A DNA stretch of 64,000 nt from Leptospira venezuelensis. GTDB lineage: Bacteria; Spirochaetota; Leptospiria; Leptospirales; Leptospiraceae. The number at the start of each line of letters is the position of its first letter. Position 1 is the stretch's first letter. Of the stretch, positions 1-13,692 are shown piece after piece. The stretch lies in the NCBI RefSeq assembly GCF_002150035.1, contig NZ_NETS01000010.1, positions 992,001-1,056,000 of the forward strand. Reading direction: 5' to 3'. The notes beneath the pieces are model-generated. The model was given only the letters and a program-made list of their open reading frames with translations. It was not told where the DNA came from and did not search any database. A program made the position numbers and the translations under genes.

Positions 1-2
1 GA

Positions 3-218
3 CTTCTTACCGGATCTTCTCCGCTGAAACCTCCAATAGGTCCTTTAGTCTGTTCTTGTAATGGAGTAGGAAAAGGTAATTTAGAAGAAGAGATCAGAAA
101 CGGTGTCTGTGATCTTAAAACACTTTCGGAAAAGACTGGTGCGGGGACAGGTTGCGGAAGTTGTAAGCCTGAGGTGTTGAAAATTTTAAGAGAGACCGGA
201 GCGGTTGCTCCGGCCTAA
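3..218 (+). CDS. C-terminal fragment of a BFD-like [2Fe-2S] domain protein (probably nitrate/nitrite reductase-type oxidoreductase)
   Basis: The reading frame is open from the window edge to a TAA at 216-218 and gives about 71 residues. It shows the pattern VCSCNGV, then 30 or so residues, then GCGSCKPEV. This C-x-C...C-x2-C spacing is typical of the BFD-like [2Fe-2S] domain. That domain closes assimilatory nitrate and nitrite reductases and also occurs as bacterioferritin-associated ferredoxin. The start and the rest of the protein lie outside the window, so the parent enzyme is an inference: a molybdopterin or sirohaem oxidoreductase is likely. The residues after the last cysteines are a short Ala/Pro tail. 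The cluster-binding call is firm, the product name is not. Confidence 0.7.
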   Translation, partial: LLTGSSPLKPPIGPLVCSCNGVGKGNLEEEIRNGVCDLKTLSEKTGAGTGCGSCKPEVLKILRETGAVAPA

Positions 219-249
219 AGAACTCGCAAAAGGTAGATAAGGGATAAGA

Positions 250-426
250 TTACTCTATATCCAGATCTATATCTGGTTTATCCGCGATAAAATCTTCTTG
301 GGAGTAGATCACTTCCAAAACATCGTCCATCCAATCCGGGGAGCCGTCGAACAAAGTATCTTTTGTTCTGTATTTTTCTATGATACGGCTATGCTTAATG
401 ATCTGCTCTTTGGTCACTGCGTTCAT
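250..426 (-). CDS. small acidic hypothetical protein (58 aa)
   Basis: I do not recognise this family. The frame is open up to a TTG at 543, but the ATG at 426 (protein begins MNAVTKEQ) is preferred. A sigma70-like promoter on the same strand at 515-543 would place the TTG in the -35 box. The protein is acidic at its C-terminus (DIDLDIE) and has no signal peptide or membrane segment. No clear Shine-Dalgarno sequence precedes the ATG. An overlapping plus-strand frame at 380-610 has an untypical composition and is probably a shadow. This could be a leptospiral small conserved protein; expression is not shown by the sequence. Confidence 0.45.
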   Translation of the reverse strand: MNAVTKEQIIKHSRIIEKYRTKDTLFDGSPDWMDDVLEVIYSQEDFIADKPDIDLDIE

Positions 427-514
427 ATTATTAGCTTCGGTCGAAACGGTGGTTTTATTTCGCCTACGTAGGAAAAATAGAGAAAGATATTTCCAAAAAG
501 TACAAGAAAAATTT

Positions 515-543
515 GTTATAATCCGGATTTTTTTCTCCGACAA
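515..543 (-). promoter_or_regulatory. sigma70-like promoter for the 58-aa gene
   Basis: Read on the minus strand: TTGTCG at 543-538, a 17-bp spacer, and TATAAC at 520-515. The predicted transcript would start near 508 and carry a leader of about 80 nt before the ATG at 426. Confidence 0.45.
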
Positions 544-607
544 GAACGTCGGTCAAGGGAGGTCTTTATATAAAACGAATGTTAGGTTGTTGTATATTAG
601 AAGATAT

Positions 608-645
608 TAATAAAAAACCCGGTGGTCTCTTTAGGGACACCGGGT
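608..645 (-). terminator. intrinsic terminator of ndk
   Basis: Stem arms 617-624 (ACCCGGTG) and 638-645 (CACCGGGT) are perfectly complementary, with further inner pairing. On the minus strand the stem is followed by a T-run (612-617 as A on plus). It lies 25 bp after the ndk stop codon. Confidence 0.85.
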
Positions 646-669
646 CTATAAAAGGAAAGATTCGTTCTA

Positions 670-1083
670 TTAGAAGAGTTCGTTTCCTTTGAAGAAGAAG
701 CTGATCTCTAATGCAGCGTTATCATCCGAGTCAGAACCATGTACTGCGTTTGCTTCTTTACTTTCTGCGAATAAAGCTCTAATGGTGCCTGCAGCAGCTT
801 CTTTCGGATCTGTAGCTCCGATTACGTCTCTCCAATGTTGAACCGCATTGTCTCTCTCCAAAGCAGCTGCAACGATAGGTCCAGAAGACATATAGCCACA
901 AAGATCATTATAGAAAGGACGAGCCGAATGCACTTTATAGAATTGTTTTGCATCTTCGAGAGAAAGTTTAAGATATTTAAGTCCTAAAATTTTGAATCCT
1001 TCTTTTTCGATTCTTTGTAGGATATCGCCGACATGTTTGTTTTTTACTCCGTCGGGTTTGATCATGATAAATGTTCTAGCCAT
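670..1083 (-). CDS. ndk: nucleoside diphosphate kinase
   Basis: This enzyme transfers the gamma-phosphate from ATP to other (d)NDPs through a phosphohistidine and so balances nucleotide pools in the cytosol. The protein is 137 aa, the standard length. It begins [13 protein letters not shown], the family's N-terminal signature, and carries the active-site histidine H115 in NAVHGSDS. The phosphate-binding residues are in the expected places (K9; R86 in HWRDVIG). The ATG start is directly supported by the family N-terminus. It follows coaD by 13 bp and is probably the last gene of an argG-coaD-ndk transcript that ends at the strong terminator at 608-645. Confidence 0.97.
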   Translation of the reverse strand: MARTFIMIKPDGVKNKHVGDILQRIEKEGFKILGLKYLKLSLEDAKQFYKVHSARPFYNDLCGYMSSGPIVAAALERDNAVQHWRDVIGATDPKEAAAGTIRALFAESKEANAVHGSDSDDNAALEISFFFKGNELF

Positions 1084-1096
1084 TTTTATTCCTTAG

Positions 1097-1578
1097 TTAC
1101 TTGTGGTATAATTTTTTAAGTAATGCTTTGCTAACGTGTTCCGGCACTTGAGCGGATACATCCCGGCCATGTCTTGCCACTTCTTTTACGATTGTAGAAG
1201 ATACGAACGAGTAGTCGTTTGAGGACATCAGGAAGATTGTTTCTACTTCCGGGGCGAGCTTTCTGTTCATTAGAGAAATTGCATATTCATAATCAAAGTC
1301 AGTGACTGCTCTAAGTCCTCTGATGATACTTTTTGCTCCTCTCTTTTTACAATAGTCCACTGTCAGTCCCTCGAAAGTGTCTATTTCTAGATTCTCCCAA
1401 CCTTTGGTTGCTTCTCTGATGAATTCTATTCTTTCTTCGATAGAAAAAAGTAGACTTTTATTGGAGTTTACCGCAACACCTATGATCACTTTATCGAATA
1501 GACCTATGGACCTTTGGAGAATGTCCAAATGTCCTCTAGTTAAAGGATCGAAGGAGCCAGGATAAACAGCAATTCTTG

Positions 1579-1582
<4 letters not shown>
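1097..1582 (-). CDS. coaD: phosphopantetheine adenylyltransferase
   Basis: CoaD makes dephospho-CoA from 4'-phosphopantetheine and ATP, the penultimate step of CoA synthesis. The 161-aa length is normal. The nucleotidyltransferase motif T-x-G-H is seen as T15-R-G-H18 within a [12 protein letters not shown] start. Downstream are the family blocks [13 protein letters not shown] and SSTIVKEV, which bind phosphopantetheine and ATP. Its ATG overlaps the argG stop in an ATGA arrangement (1579-1582), so translation of the two is very likely coupled. No separate promoter is evident. Confidence 0.97.
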
Positions 1583-2790
<1,208 letters not shown>

Positions 2791-2878
2791 TCTAAGGATA
2801 GGGAAATCGCTGGACCCCTCCCGACAAGTCCGATTTTGGTTGGAATTCCTCTATTAAGAATCGATCCGGAAGGATTTA

Positions 2879-4459
2879 TTATAATTTTCCGGGCCAGTTT
2901 AACTTCTCCGCTAAGGCCCTAAGAATCAGGATCAAAGCAAAGGTATCCATCTTACAATAAGCTATCAGGTCGGACTCTACCCTCTTCTTTTCTTGATCCG
3001 ATACATTTTCAGTTTTGATCCTTAAAAATTCGGAGTTAGCTATATGACCCGCATTGATTGTAAGTTCTTTGTAATTTGCTCCAGTAAGAACTGGAAGAAC
3101 TACCTTTAAAGAAGTGGTTCCTTCTTGCGCAGGATGATAATAATCGTAATCCCAAAACGGTTTTGCTAGATCCGAAAAATCAGGCTCTATGGATTGGAAC
3201 CATTCCTTATATTTTGGATAAGCTTGGATGGATTCTTTCAAACAGCGTTTTTCAAAACTATCGTTGAATGCAAGAATTGTCCCTCCTGGTTTGATTTGAG
3301 AAGAAAGTGATTCCAAGATACCAAGTCTTGGATCCTTATCGTGATCATCCAGATAAGTATATTCTTCCGGTGTTTCTTTCAGATCTTTTCGGATCACATG
3401 TAAAGAATATAAAAAAGGAACATGTTGGAATGGATGTGTATCTTTATAGAAGGGAACAGGCGGATTAATCGTTTCAAAATCCAAACAATATAAAGGAAAT
3501 TTTAACTGATTCAGATAAGATAAAAGTGAATCTCTATCCAAATATTCTTTCCCGGTTTTTACAGCTTCTACTTGGATCTTTTGTCTATGAGTAAATTCGG
3601 AATCAGGTTCCACTTCGGATAAATTTCTGATTCCTTGATTCCAAAGAGTAAGGGTAAGTTCTTTTCCTTCTCTTAATGTAAATAGATCACCGGGAGGTGA
3701 ATCTGAGTAGCAAGATTCAGGATGGATACAATTTCTAGGGTGATCGCAATGTTTGGAGAAGGTGATAGAAGGAATTTTATCTTTTTCTAATACTTCTAAA
3801 AGATTATAAGCCTTTTCTTTAGTGTCTTCCAGGTTCGCCAAAGTTTCCTTGCTGCAATCCTTTTTATGAAATAGTCGATTTGGATCTATTTCGGTTCCTG
3901 TGTATGAATATTCAGAACTTATCGTCCAAACTTGGGTGGAATATACTTTATATCCTGCTTCTTCCAATACCATTCTTATAAAAGAAAGTTCCGAGATATG
4001 AGTTCTTTTGGCAGAAGAAGAAGCCTTGATGATAATTGCCTGCAAACCTTCTTCTCCAGGAATTAAAAAGTCTGCCCTTGTATCGAAAAATTTTGTTCTA
4101 ACACAAGCACCTTTGACAGGTTGTTTTGAATCTAGATAAGATCTAGTTTTGGAATCCTTGTATCCTGCATGTTTTGCATCTGGGAAAAGTTTACCTGCAA
4201 TATCTTTGAGGAGTGATTTTTGTTTCGGAGAGATAAACTGATTGGAGATATCAAATTCATGATTCGGTTCTTTTAGAAATTTCCAAAATTGTAATTCACA
4301 GTATTGTCCTGTTTGGAATGCGGATCTTCCTAAGAGAGGAAGTTCTTTTTCTCTATAAGGAGCCAGAACATCGAATAGAAGTTTTCTTCTGAGTGTTTCC
4401 GGAAAGAGAAAAGACAACCGCCGAATCGAGGTTCTTAGTAATTTAGGAACCGAATCCAT
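2879..4459 (-). CDS. DUF2779-like protein: Cas4/RecB-like domain fused to a DEDD exonuclease-like domain
   Basis: The 526-aa protein seems to join two nuclease folds. Residues about 40-255 look like a Cas4/RecB-type PD-(D/E)xK module: D130 in RADFLIP, K145 in IIIKAS, and cysteines C54, C238, C244 and C250 in a one-plus-three arrangement typical of a 4Fe-4S cluster. Residues about 320-515 carry DEDD exonuclease motifs: LDFET (D327, E329), FNDSFE (N399, E403) and YCKMD (Y501, D505). The acidic residue normally two before the lysine (ExK) is isoleucine here, so the first nuclease site may be inactive. The role is unknown. It stands alone between argG and the acyltransferase. Family assignment is from memory of the motif order. 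Confidence 0.65.
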   Translation of the reverse strand: MDSVPKLLRTSIRRLSFLFPETLRRKLLFDVLAPYREKELPLLGRSAFQTGQYCELQFWKFLKEPNHEFDISNQFISPKQKSLLKDIAGKLFPDAKHAGYKDSKTRSYLDSKQPVKGACVRTKFFDTRADFLIPGEEGLQAIIIKASSSAKRTHISELSFIRMVLEEAGYKVYSTQVWTISSEYSYTGTEIDPNRLFHKKDCSKETLANLEDTKEKAYNLLEVLEKDKIPSITFSKHCDHPRNCIHPESCYSDSPPGDLFTLREGKELTLTLWNQGIRNLSEVEPDSEFTHRQKIQVEAVKTGKEYLDRDSLLSYLNQLKFPLYCLDFETINPPVPFYKDTHPFQHVPFLYSLHVIRKDLKETPEEYTYLDDHDKDPRLGILESLSSQIKPGGTILAFNDSFEKRCLKESIQAYPKYKEWFQSIEPDFSDLAKPFWDYDYYHPAQEGTTSLKVVLPVLTGANYKELTINAGHIANSEFLRIKTENVSDQEKKRVESDLIAYCKMDTFALILILRALAEKLNWPGKL

Positions 4460-4507
4460 AGCGGAGTCTTTTCTTATCCGAAGGGAGAATTCCCTAGATC
4501 GGAAAGT

Positions 4508-5665
4508 TTAAGCCAGAAGTACCTTGATGTCTTTCGGGCTGGATGCGCTATAAATTTTGTTCTCAGAAGTACCCAAGTTTGCTTGAGTTAGTTTTTGAGA
4601 AACAACGCTTGGTCCAAAATCAATACCGACTAACTTAGGAGTTTTAACAAAAGTAGTCGTTGCTTTGTCCCAGTAAAGAGCTTTGATCAGAACCTCTCTG
4701 AATAGAGGTAAGGTGATGTCTGCTTCATTTTGGTAGTTTCTTCCATCAAAAATAGAATAAACTGGGATCTTTAGATCGGAACCTTTATAGCTGAATCCGA
4801 TCCTTTCCATATCTTTTGGAACAGTCTTTTCAGTCTCGTCCATGATTGGGCAATGGAATGGTGCAGTAGTTCTTAAGTAGACGAATTTTACTTTTTTCTC
4901 ATCCATCTCAGCTTTGAACTTTTTACGGAAAGCAAGAAGTGCTTCTGGAGTTCCGGAAACGATATTTGAATCAGGAGTATTGAATAGAGAAACATAAATC
5001 GCTTTAGTTCCGCTAAGTCCAAGTTCTGCGTTTGTGCTTTGAACTCTTTCTGAAAGTTCAGCGGCGCTGTAACCAATGACTGCAACCATTGGAGCAGGTT
5101 GTTTGTCTCCGATCTCTTCATTACCTTTTAGAACTTCTTCAGAAGGATTATAAACTCCGAAAAGTTCCTGAGCTCTGTATCCAAGATATAAAACGAATTT
5201 TAAAAATTTAGCGTATTCTTTGTAGAAGTCGGCGCCTTCTTTTCCTAAGGCGATCAATACAGCTGGAATAATCCCTTGGCTATGACCGGTCGCTCCCGCA
5301 GCATTTGCGATAAGCTCGGAAGTTGCGAAACCTTTGTTAACTAAAGAGACGTAATTTGCTGTTTGGGTGAGGAAGATACCTACGATAGAAACGGTCGCGC
5401 TGCAGAGATAATTTTCATCTGGAGCGGATTCTGGGTTTTTGATCCAGGATTCGAAATCATATCCTTGAGAGATGATATCTTTTCTTAAGCTAGGAACTTC
5501 TTCTGCGAGAGCTTTGAAAGCTGTATCAAACAATTCTTTTAAAGAAGGATCTGCTTCGTAAAGTTTAGAAAGTTCCTTCAACCAAGGAGAACCCTGGCCT
5601 CCGAATTGCAAAAATAGTTTATTGCCTTGAGCTTTTGCTTCGTTCAAAAAGTTTGCTACTGCCAT
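4508..5665 (-). CDS. stand-alone acyltransferase resembling the AT domain of type I fatty acid synthase
   Basis: The 385-aa protein has the acyltransferase hallmarks: FGGQGSPW near residue 21, the nucleophile elbow GHSQG with S129, and a catalytic His in APFHCP (H271). The TGHSQGI form and the [12 protein letters not shown] start are more like the starter acyltransferase domain of type I FAS beta chains than like bacterial FabD (usually GHSLGE). It probably loads acetyl, malonyl or another acyl group from CoA to a carrier protein. No carrier protein or ketosynthase gene is adjacent. A palindrome at 5767-5778, about 105 bp upstream, is shared with the beta-oxidation pair, suggesting lipid-responsive control. 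Confidence 0.7.
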   Translation of the reverse strand: MAVANFLNEAKAQGNKLFLQFGGQGSPWLKELSKLYEADPSLKELFDTAFKALAEEVPSLRKDIISQGYDFESWIKNPESAPDENYLCSATVSIVGIFLTQTANYVSLVNKGFATSELIANAAGATGHSQGIIPAVLIALGKEGADFYKEYAKFLKFVLYLGYRAQELFGVYNPSEEVLKGNEEIGDKQPAPMVAVIGYSAAELSERVQSTNAELGLSGTKAIYVSLFNTPDSNIVSGTPEALLAFRKKFKAEMDEKKVKFVYLRTTAPFHCPIMDETEKTVPKDMERIGFSYKGSDLKIPVYSIFDGRNYQNEADITLPLFREVLIKALYWDKATTTFVKTPKLVGIDFGPSVVSQKLTQANLGTSENKIYSASSPKDIKVLLA

Positions 5666-5942
5666 ACAATGCCTTGTTATAAGTCGTTAGAAGATGCTTT
5701 TCTTTCCTGCCTTGGGTTCGCAATTCTTTTTTAAAGAGCTTTTTCGTCCTGAATAGCGTTCGTAAAGAACGACCGTTCCATTAAACATCCGTTTATTCCC
5801 TTGAAATCTCTCAAAACCTTGTGGTTAGCTCCTTCTCCGGGAAAATGATTGACCTAGTTGGGTCCGCATGAGGTTATTCTTTCCGAAACCCTTCTAATTA
5901 GAAATATCTCCCAATCTCCGGTAGGACCGGACAGAAAACAAT
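5666..5942. other. divergent intergenic region between the acyltransferase and the ABC exporter operon
   Basis: This 277-bp gap holds the start regions of two divergent transcripts. The only clear structure is the GAACG-AC-CGTTC palindrome. No convincing gene or tRNA is seen. A purine-rich stretch just before 5943 (ggaccggacagaaaaca) may be a weak ribosome site for the ABC ATPase. Confidence 0.5.
5767..5778. promoter_or_regulatory. palindromic operator GAACG-AC-CGTTC, copy 1
   Basis: Perfect 5-bp arms flank a 2-bp centre. Near-identical sites occur at 21762-21773 and 30356-30367. Position is about 105 bp before the acyltransferase start on the minus strand. The binding protein is unknown; a TetR-type regulator would fit the size. 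Confidence 0.5.
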
Positions 5943-6875
5943 ATGATAAAAGTAAGGAACCTTTCCAAATTTTACGGAGAGAAATTAGCCATTGATCGTC
6001 TGAATTTCGAACTCAAAGAGGGAGAAATTGTAGGATTACTTGGCCTTAACGGTGCAGGAAAAACAACTACGATCCGAATACTCACTGGTTACCTAATGGC
6101 AACCGACGGATTATGCGAGTTCAACGGACTTAACACATTCGAACATCCCATTGATGTAAAGAAGAAGATCGGTTATCTTCCGGAAACTCCTCCTTTGTAT
6201 CCTGAATTGACTGTGAGTGAGTATCTCATATTCGCAGCTAGGATCAAACAGATCTCAGAAGAAGATGTTCCTTTGGAACTCAATCGAGTTTTAGGTCTTA
6301 CCGATCTTACTCAAGTGAAGGACAAAGTAATCGAAACTCTTTCTCTTGGATTCAGAAAAAGAGTAGGGATCGCTCAGGCTATTTTAGGAAATCCTGAAAT
6401 TATTATCATGGATGAACCTATCTCAGGATTGGATCCGAAACAAATAGTAGAAATTCGTAATCTAATTCATGGTCTTAAAGAAAAACATACAATCCTTCTT
6501 TCGAGCCACATACTTCCTGAAGTTTACAAAACCTGTAATCGATTCCTTTTCTTACATAAAGGAAGATTGGTATACCAATGTGATCGCCAGGAACTAGAAA
6601 GAGAGATGGAAAATCTCTCCGGTCTCGAAGTAACCTTATCCGGAAAATCCAGATCGGAAACTGAAACCTACTTGAATGGTGTCGCAAGCAAGTCAGGTGC
6701 GACTTTTAAATTTGTGGGAGAGGATTCTGTAGGTTCTACATTTTTAATCAACACTTCCTCAGAAAGAAAGTTTAAAGAAGAATTGTATTCCGGAATTTCT
6801 TCCTCTGGTATCCTGCCAGAATTTATTCGTAAGCAGGATGTGACCTTAGAACAAATCTTTATGAACAAGGTTTAA
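5943..6875 (+). CDS. ABC transporter ATP-binding protein, GldA-like
   Basis: This 310-aa ATPase drives the export complex encoded by the next genes. Visible motifs are Walker A GLNGAGKT (34-41), signature LSLGF (133-137), Walker B IIIMDEP (153-159) and the switch histidine H189. Residues after about 210 form a C-terminal extension typical of ABC-2 exporters such as GldA, NosF and CcmA-like proteins. The gene starts an operon: the permease follows after 3 bp and the GldG-like protein overlaps that. Substrate is not deducible. The gldA name refers to similarity with Bacteroidetes gliding genes and does not imply gliding here. Confidence 0.88.
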   Translation: MIKVRNLSKFYGEKLAIDRLNFELKEGEIVGLLGLNGAGKTTTIRILTGYLMATDGLCEFNGLNTFEHPIDVKKKIGYLPETPPLYPELTVSEYLIFAARIKQISEEDVPLELNRVLGLTDLTQVKDKVIETLSLGFRKRVGIAQAILGNPEIIIMDEPISGLDPKQIVEIRNLIHGLKEKHTILLSSHILPEVYKTCNRFLFLHKGRLVYQCDRQELEREMENLSGLEVTLSGKSRSETETYLNGVASKSGATFKFVGEDSVGSTFLINTSSERKFKEELYSGISSSGILPEFIRKQDVTLEQIFMNKV

Positions 6876-6878
6876 TTC

Positions 6879-9530
<2,652 letters not shown>

Positions 9531-9541
<11 letters not shown>

Positions 9542-10643
9542 ACTCTATCTGCTCGGCGTAGTTGTCGTTTTACTTTTTCTGGCCTTCTTTCTTTTAGAAA
9601 AAACAAAGGAAGATGCTACAGAGATAGAATACTGGAAACTTTCTTTAGATCGTATCGAATACTATCCGCCCAGTGAACAATGGATAGAAAAAACCGGAGA
9701 TAAATTTTATTCTAAACCTTTTACTATCTCAGTGAAAGAAGGGATCAAAAAGGGAGAAAAATTTTTTACAGTAATAAACAAAGATACTGAAACCGGAAAA
9801 GATATAGAATACGAAGGTGGTTATAATTCTGAAAACACTGTCAGGGATTTCGGGACTTATAGAGTAAAAGGTACGGAAGAAATTTTAGAAGGAATTCAAA
9901 TCAAAGATTCCTTACAAGTTGGAGAAGATTCTCCTAAATTGGTTCTTTATTCTGGAAATGTCTCCAAAACTTTAAGGATCGGAAAAAAACATTCTTTAGG
10001 TTCTACTCGAGTGATCTTGCATGAAGGGCCGATCCGAAATATTCTAACTTCTTCTTCTTACCTATTTGATAGATTCCAAAAAGGTCCTCAGGACTTTCGT
10101 CAAAAAAGTATTCTGACCTTGAATAAGGAATATGTAAAAGAGATCTCATATATAGATGAAAATGGTACTTCTATCCGTATAGATAATACTCCTTACGAAT
10201 CTAATGGTGTTAAAAAGAATTTTTGGCGCAGACTTTCGGGAGAGATTATTCTACTCGAACCAAAGTTAGGCGAAGATCTGTATAGATTTATGACCGGCTT
10301 AAAGGTAGAAACTTTTCCGGATGATGAGAATGGTGCGGGGTTTGGGATTGGAAATATTCTAGCTCCTAACGTGGAGAAGTCTGAATTCTCATTAGCGAGC
10401 GTGAAAGTTTTGATTTCTGATGGGAACGAGATAGTATTTCGTTTTCATAAGGAAACCAGCATAGGGGATAAAAAGTTAACTCCTGTGATCCGAATTATTA
10501 ATTCTAATTTTAAAGAACCTCCGATTTATGTAGTGGCAAACGCGTTTACTCAAATCTCGACTGCGGCTAAGGCAATCAAGGATGCAAAAGCAATTGCAAA
10601 ACCTGATAAGTCTAAACCTGCAAATACTTCTCGGAAAAAATAA
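9531..10643 (+). CDS. DUF4340-like exported protein
   Basis: The 370-aa protein starts with a single membrane anchor (MRNKLYLLGVVVVLLFLAFFLL) followed by a mostly beta-strand external domain. Its place directly after a GldG homologue matches DUF4340 proteins, which commonly end such ABC operons. The C-terminus is Lys/Ala rich. The gene overlaps the GldG-like gene by 11 bp and touches the next gene by one base (TAATG at 10641-10645). Function is unknown; an accessory periplasmic part of the exporter is the simplest reading. Confidence 0.7.
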
Positions 10644-11272
10644 TGTTTTTGATCACGCCGAATTCAGAACTCACGGAAGTAGAAAAGTCCAAACTTTCAC
10701 TCCTAGAGAAAATATTCAAAGCTCCTACGGAAGCTTTTGATCTATATCTCCGAAATGCTTCTTTGGGTAGAAAAGAACTATTAAGATTACATTATGCACT
10801 TTGGGTGCTTGCACCGGTTTCCAAGATTGCAGGAAATCTAATCAAAATAATTCTAGATCTTATCTTTGGAGATGAGGTGGATTTTAATCCGTTCTCCGGT
10901 GTTATCGCATCTCTTATCATCTATCCGGTTTTACTTTTGGTAGTTTCTCAGTATGATGTTGTCAGAGTCTTTTATAGAAAAGTGGACCGTACAAAAGGGG
11001 AAAACTACCCTGCTGCCGATGTTTTGACTCTGGCATTTTTGGCTTTCTCTGCTTCTTCCGTATTTTGGATATTGCCGAGCCCGATCAACTTGGGATTAAT
11101 AGGAATTTCGTTTTTGTATTCTGTTTATCTTTCCTTTATTGGAATGAAAAGAGTAAGCGGAGTCGACTCTAAAGAAATTCTAATATTCTTTCTCTTTGGA
11201 AGCGCTTACCTTTTAAGTATTTCTTTAGTCTTTGTATTCATTTATAATATTATTAGGACCTTATTAAATTGA
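10643..11272 (+). CDS. multi-pass membrane protein, unknown function (Yip1-like topology)
   Basis: This 209-aa protein has a soluble N-terminal stretch of about 50 residues and then about five hydrophobic segments. The topology and the start ([14 protein letters not shown]) recall Yip1-family membrane proteins, but no diagnostic motif is visible. It is fused by one-base overlap to the DUF4340-like gene and overlaps the mpl start, so it belongs to the exporter-mpl transcript. It may be another membrane part of the ABC system. Confidence 0.65.
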   Translation: MFLITPNSELTEVEKSKLSLLEKIFKAPTEAFDLYLRNASLGRKELLRLHYALWVLAPVSKIAGNLIKIILDLIFGDEVDFNPFSGVIASLIIYPVLLLVVSQYDVVRVFYRKVDRTKGENYPAADVLTLAFLAFSASSVFWILPSPINLGLIGISFLYSVYLSFIGMKRVSGVDSKEILIFFLFGSAYLLSISLVFVFIYNIIRTLLN

Positions 11273-12669
11273 AAATCCATCTGATTGGGATAGGCGGGAT
11301 CGCCATGGGAAATCTGGCTTCTATGTTAAGAAGTCTAGGTCATGAAGTTTCCGGCTCCGATGCAGGAGTGTATCCTCCAATGTCGGATAAATTGAAAGAG
11401 TGGGGGATCCCTTACTCAGAAGGTTTCGATGCAGAGAGAGTTAAGGGTAAAGATTTAATTGTAGTTGGAAATGCAATTTCCAGAGGAAATCCTGAGGTAG
11501 AAGAAGTCTTAAATTCTGGATTGGAATACGTTTCCATGTCTGCTGCATTAGAAAGATATATTCTTGCAGGTAAAAAAGTGGTAGTTGTTGCAGGAACACA
11601 TGGAAAGACCACGACCACATTCTTAATCCATCACCTGCTTAAAGAAACAGGATTAAATCCTGGATTATTCGTGGGTGGAATTCGTAAGGATGGATTTCCA
11701 GGTTTCGAATTCACGAATGGGAATTATTTCGTAATCGAAGGTGATGAGTATGATACTGCTTTCTTCGATAAGGCCTCCAAATTTCTACATTATAGACCTA
11801 CATATGCAGTGTTAAATGCATTAGATTTTGATCATGCAGATATCTTTAAGGATATTGGCGAGATCGAAACAATGTTCTCTAGGTTATTAAGACTTGTGCC
11901 TGGTAACGGAAAAGTTTTCTATTGGGCGGGCGCAGCAAATTTAAAAAGGATTTGTGGAGAAGCTTCCAAATTCGTTAAATCGGAAGCATTTGAATTTAAT
12001 AAGAAAGATTCGATTCTCGCTTGGAGAAAGGGAGAATTATACTCTGGAGAGAGACTTCTCCGTCCTGGATTTTTCGGAAATCATAATTACAGAAATGCGG
12101 AAGTTGCCCTTAGAGTCTGCGAAGAGATATTAAAAAAAGAGAATATTCCTAAGGCAAAAGATAAGTTGTTAGATGCATTGGAATCTTTCCCAGGTGTAAA
12201 ACGTAGACAAGAAATCTTATTCGAATCTGCAAAAAGTATCCTGATTGAGGACTTTGCCCACCATCCTGTTGCTGTCGAAGAAACGATCCGTTCTGTTAAG
12301 CAAAGATTTCCAGGCTTCAAAATTATAAGTTTATTTGAGCCCCGAAGTGCTACTTCTCATCGAAATGTTTTCCAAAAGGAATACTCTTTTGCGTTTAAGG
12401 GTTCTGCTGTGACCATGATTACCGAGATTTATAATCTTAAAAAGGTCTCCAAGGATTCCCGTTTGGACGTGAAAAAGCTGATCCTAAAACTTCCAAAACA
12501 TTCAGGTACCCTTCCATTTTACTGTAAGGATCCTAAGGATCTGGTCCAGAAAGTTCGGAAAATCCTTCCCCAATTCGAGAAGGATAAAATCCTGATCCTA
12601 GCCATGTCCAATGGGGCTTTCGGCGGAATTTATCCTTCTTTGAAGGAATTGGTCGGATCTATAAAATGA
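11269..12669 (+). CDS. mpl: UDP-N-acetylmuramate:L-alanyl-gamma-D-glutamyl-meso-diaminopimelate ligase
   Basis: Mpl recycles murein by joining recovered tripeptide to UDP-MurNAc with ATP in the cytosol. The 466-aa protein has the MurC-type N-terminal Rossmann block [14 protein letters not shown], the ATP loop GTHGKTTTT (109-117), and a FPGVKRRQE block as in Mpl/MurC. The presence of LARS-type DAP peptidoglycan is implied. Start is a TTG at 11269 that overlaps the TGA of the preceding gene, giving the N-terminus directly at the Rossmann strand. MurC is the alternative, but the length and the SGSD/YPPMS stretch fit Mpl better. Confidence 0.87.
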   Translation: MKIHLIGIGGIAMGNLASMLRSLGHEVSGSDAGVYPPMSDKLKEWGIPYSEGFDAERVKGKDLIVVGNAISRGNPEVEEVLNSGLEYVSMSAALERYILAGKKVVVVAGTHGKTTTTFLIHHLLKETGLNPGLFVGGIRKDGFPGFEFTNGNYFVIEGDEYDTAFFDKASKFLHYRPTYAVLNALDFDHADIFKDIGEIETMFSRLLRLVPGNGKVFYWAGAANLKRICGEASKFVKSEAFEFNKKDSILAWRKGELYSGERLLRPGFFGNHNYRNAEVALRVCEEILKKENIPKAKDKLLDALESFPGVKRRQEILFESAKSILIEDFAHHPVAVEETIRSVKQRFPGFKIISLFEPRSATSHRNVFQKEYSFAFKGSAVTMITEIYNLKKVSKDSRLDVKKLILKLPKHSGTLPFYCKDPKDLVQKVRKILPQFEKDKILILAMSNGAFGGIYPSLKELVGSIK

Positions 12670-13691
12670 ATTTATCTGAAGAATTAGACAAAATTTTTGA
12701 AGAAGCAAATCGTTTGATCGGATCTTCCGTGGACGAAGCGGATCTCGACAAAAATAAGAATGAGTATTTGGGTAAAAAAGGAAAACTTACCTCAGTACTC
12801 AAAAATCTGGCTTCTTTATCTATTGAAGAAAAGAAAACTATAGGCCAAAAGGCAAATGACTTATCTAAAAGTTTGGAAGAGATCGTTTCCAAAACTAGGG
12901 AAAATCTAAAGACTAAAGGTTTTAGAGAGCAGTCAGAAAAGGAATGGTTCGATGTTCTTCGTCCTCAGGGAGAGAGCGAGCCAGGCACATTACATCCTAT
13001 TACGAAAATTCAATATGAGATAGAGGACATTTTTACCTCAATGGGTTTCGAGATCTGGGATGGCCCAGAAGTAGAAACGGATTTTAATAATTTCGGCGCT
13101 CTAAATTTTACAGACGATCATCCAGCTCGGGACATGCAGGACACTTTCTATTTGGAAAATGGAAACCTTCTCCGCACACATACTTCTGCGATCCAAGTCC
13201 GTGCATTAAGAAAATTGAAACCACCTTTCAAGATCATTGGCCCTGGACGAGTATTCCGTTACGAAGAAGTGGACGCTTCTCACGAAACATCCTTCTATCA
13301 GATAGAAGGAATGGTGGTCGGAAAAGATATCTCTGCTGGAAATATGCTATATACGATGGAAGTCCTACTTTCAAAAGTTTTTGAGAAGGAAGTAAAGACT
13401 CGACTTAGACCCGGATTTTTCCCATTTGTAGAACCCGCATTTGAGTTGGATATCAATTGCCAGGTTTGCGGAGGAAGTGGCTGTTCCGTATGTAAACAAT
13501 CCGGTTGGTTGGAGTTGATGCCTTGCGGTTTGGTGCATCCAAATGTTTTCAAATTGAACGGTTTAGATCCTAAAGAATGGACCGGATTCGCATTTGGACT
13601 CGGACTAGATCGATTGGTAATGATGAAATATGGGATCCATGATATCCGCTATTTGCATTCAGGCAATCTCAGGTTCTTAAAACAATTCTAA
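12666..13691 (+). CDS. pheS: phenylalanyl-tRNA synthetase alpha subunit
   Basis: PheS is the catalytic subunit of the alpha2beta2 enzyme that charges tRNA-Phe. The 341-aa length is normal. An N-terminal coiled coil (about 1-85) is followed by the class II core: motif 2 [19 protein letters not shown], and motif 3 [14 protein letters not shown] near the C-terminus. A CxxC-type loop ([12 protein letters not shown]) is also normal for bacterial PheS. The start overlaps the mpl stop as ATGA. pheT does not follow; a thioesterase gene does, so the beta subunit must be encoded elsewhere. Confidence 0.97.
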   Translation: MNLSEELDKIFEEANRLIGSSVDEADLDKNKNEYLGKKGKLTSVLKNLASLSIEEKKTIGQKANDLSKSLEEIVSKTRENLKTKGFREQSEKEWFDVLRPQGESEPGTLHPITKIQYEIEDIFTSMGFEIWDGPEVETDFNNFGALNFTDDHPARDMQDTFYLENGNLLRTHTSAIQVRALRKLKPPFKIIGPGRVFRYEEVDASHETSFYQIEGMVVGKDISAGNMLYTMEVLLSKVFEKEVKTRLRPGFFPFVEPAFELDINCQVCGGSGCSVCKQSGWLELMPCGLVHPNVFKLNGLDPKEWTGFAFGLGLDRLVMMKYGIHDIRYLHSGNLRFLKQF

Positions 13692-13692
13692 T

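Noticed and set aside
250..543. 97-aa version of the small minus-strand gene from TTG 543
   Set aside because: The TTG lies in the -35 box of a promoter on the same strand, so ATG 426 is favoured.
5767..5778. LexA (SOS) box based on GAAC-N4-GTTC
   Set aside because: This form is the Gram-positive box; the reported leptospiral LexA motif is different and the flanking genes are not DNA-repair genes.
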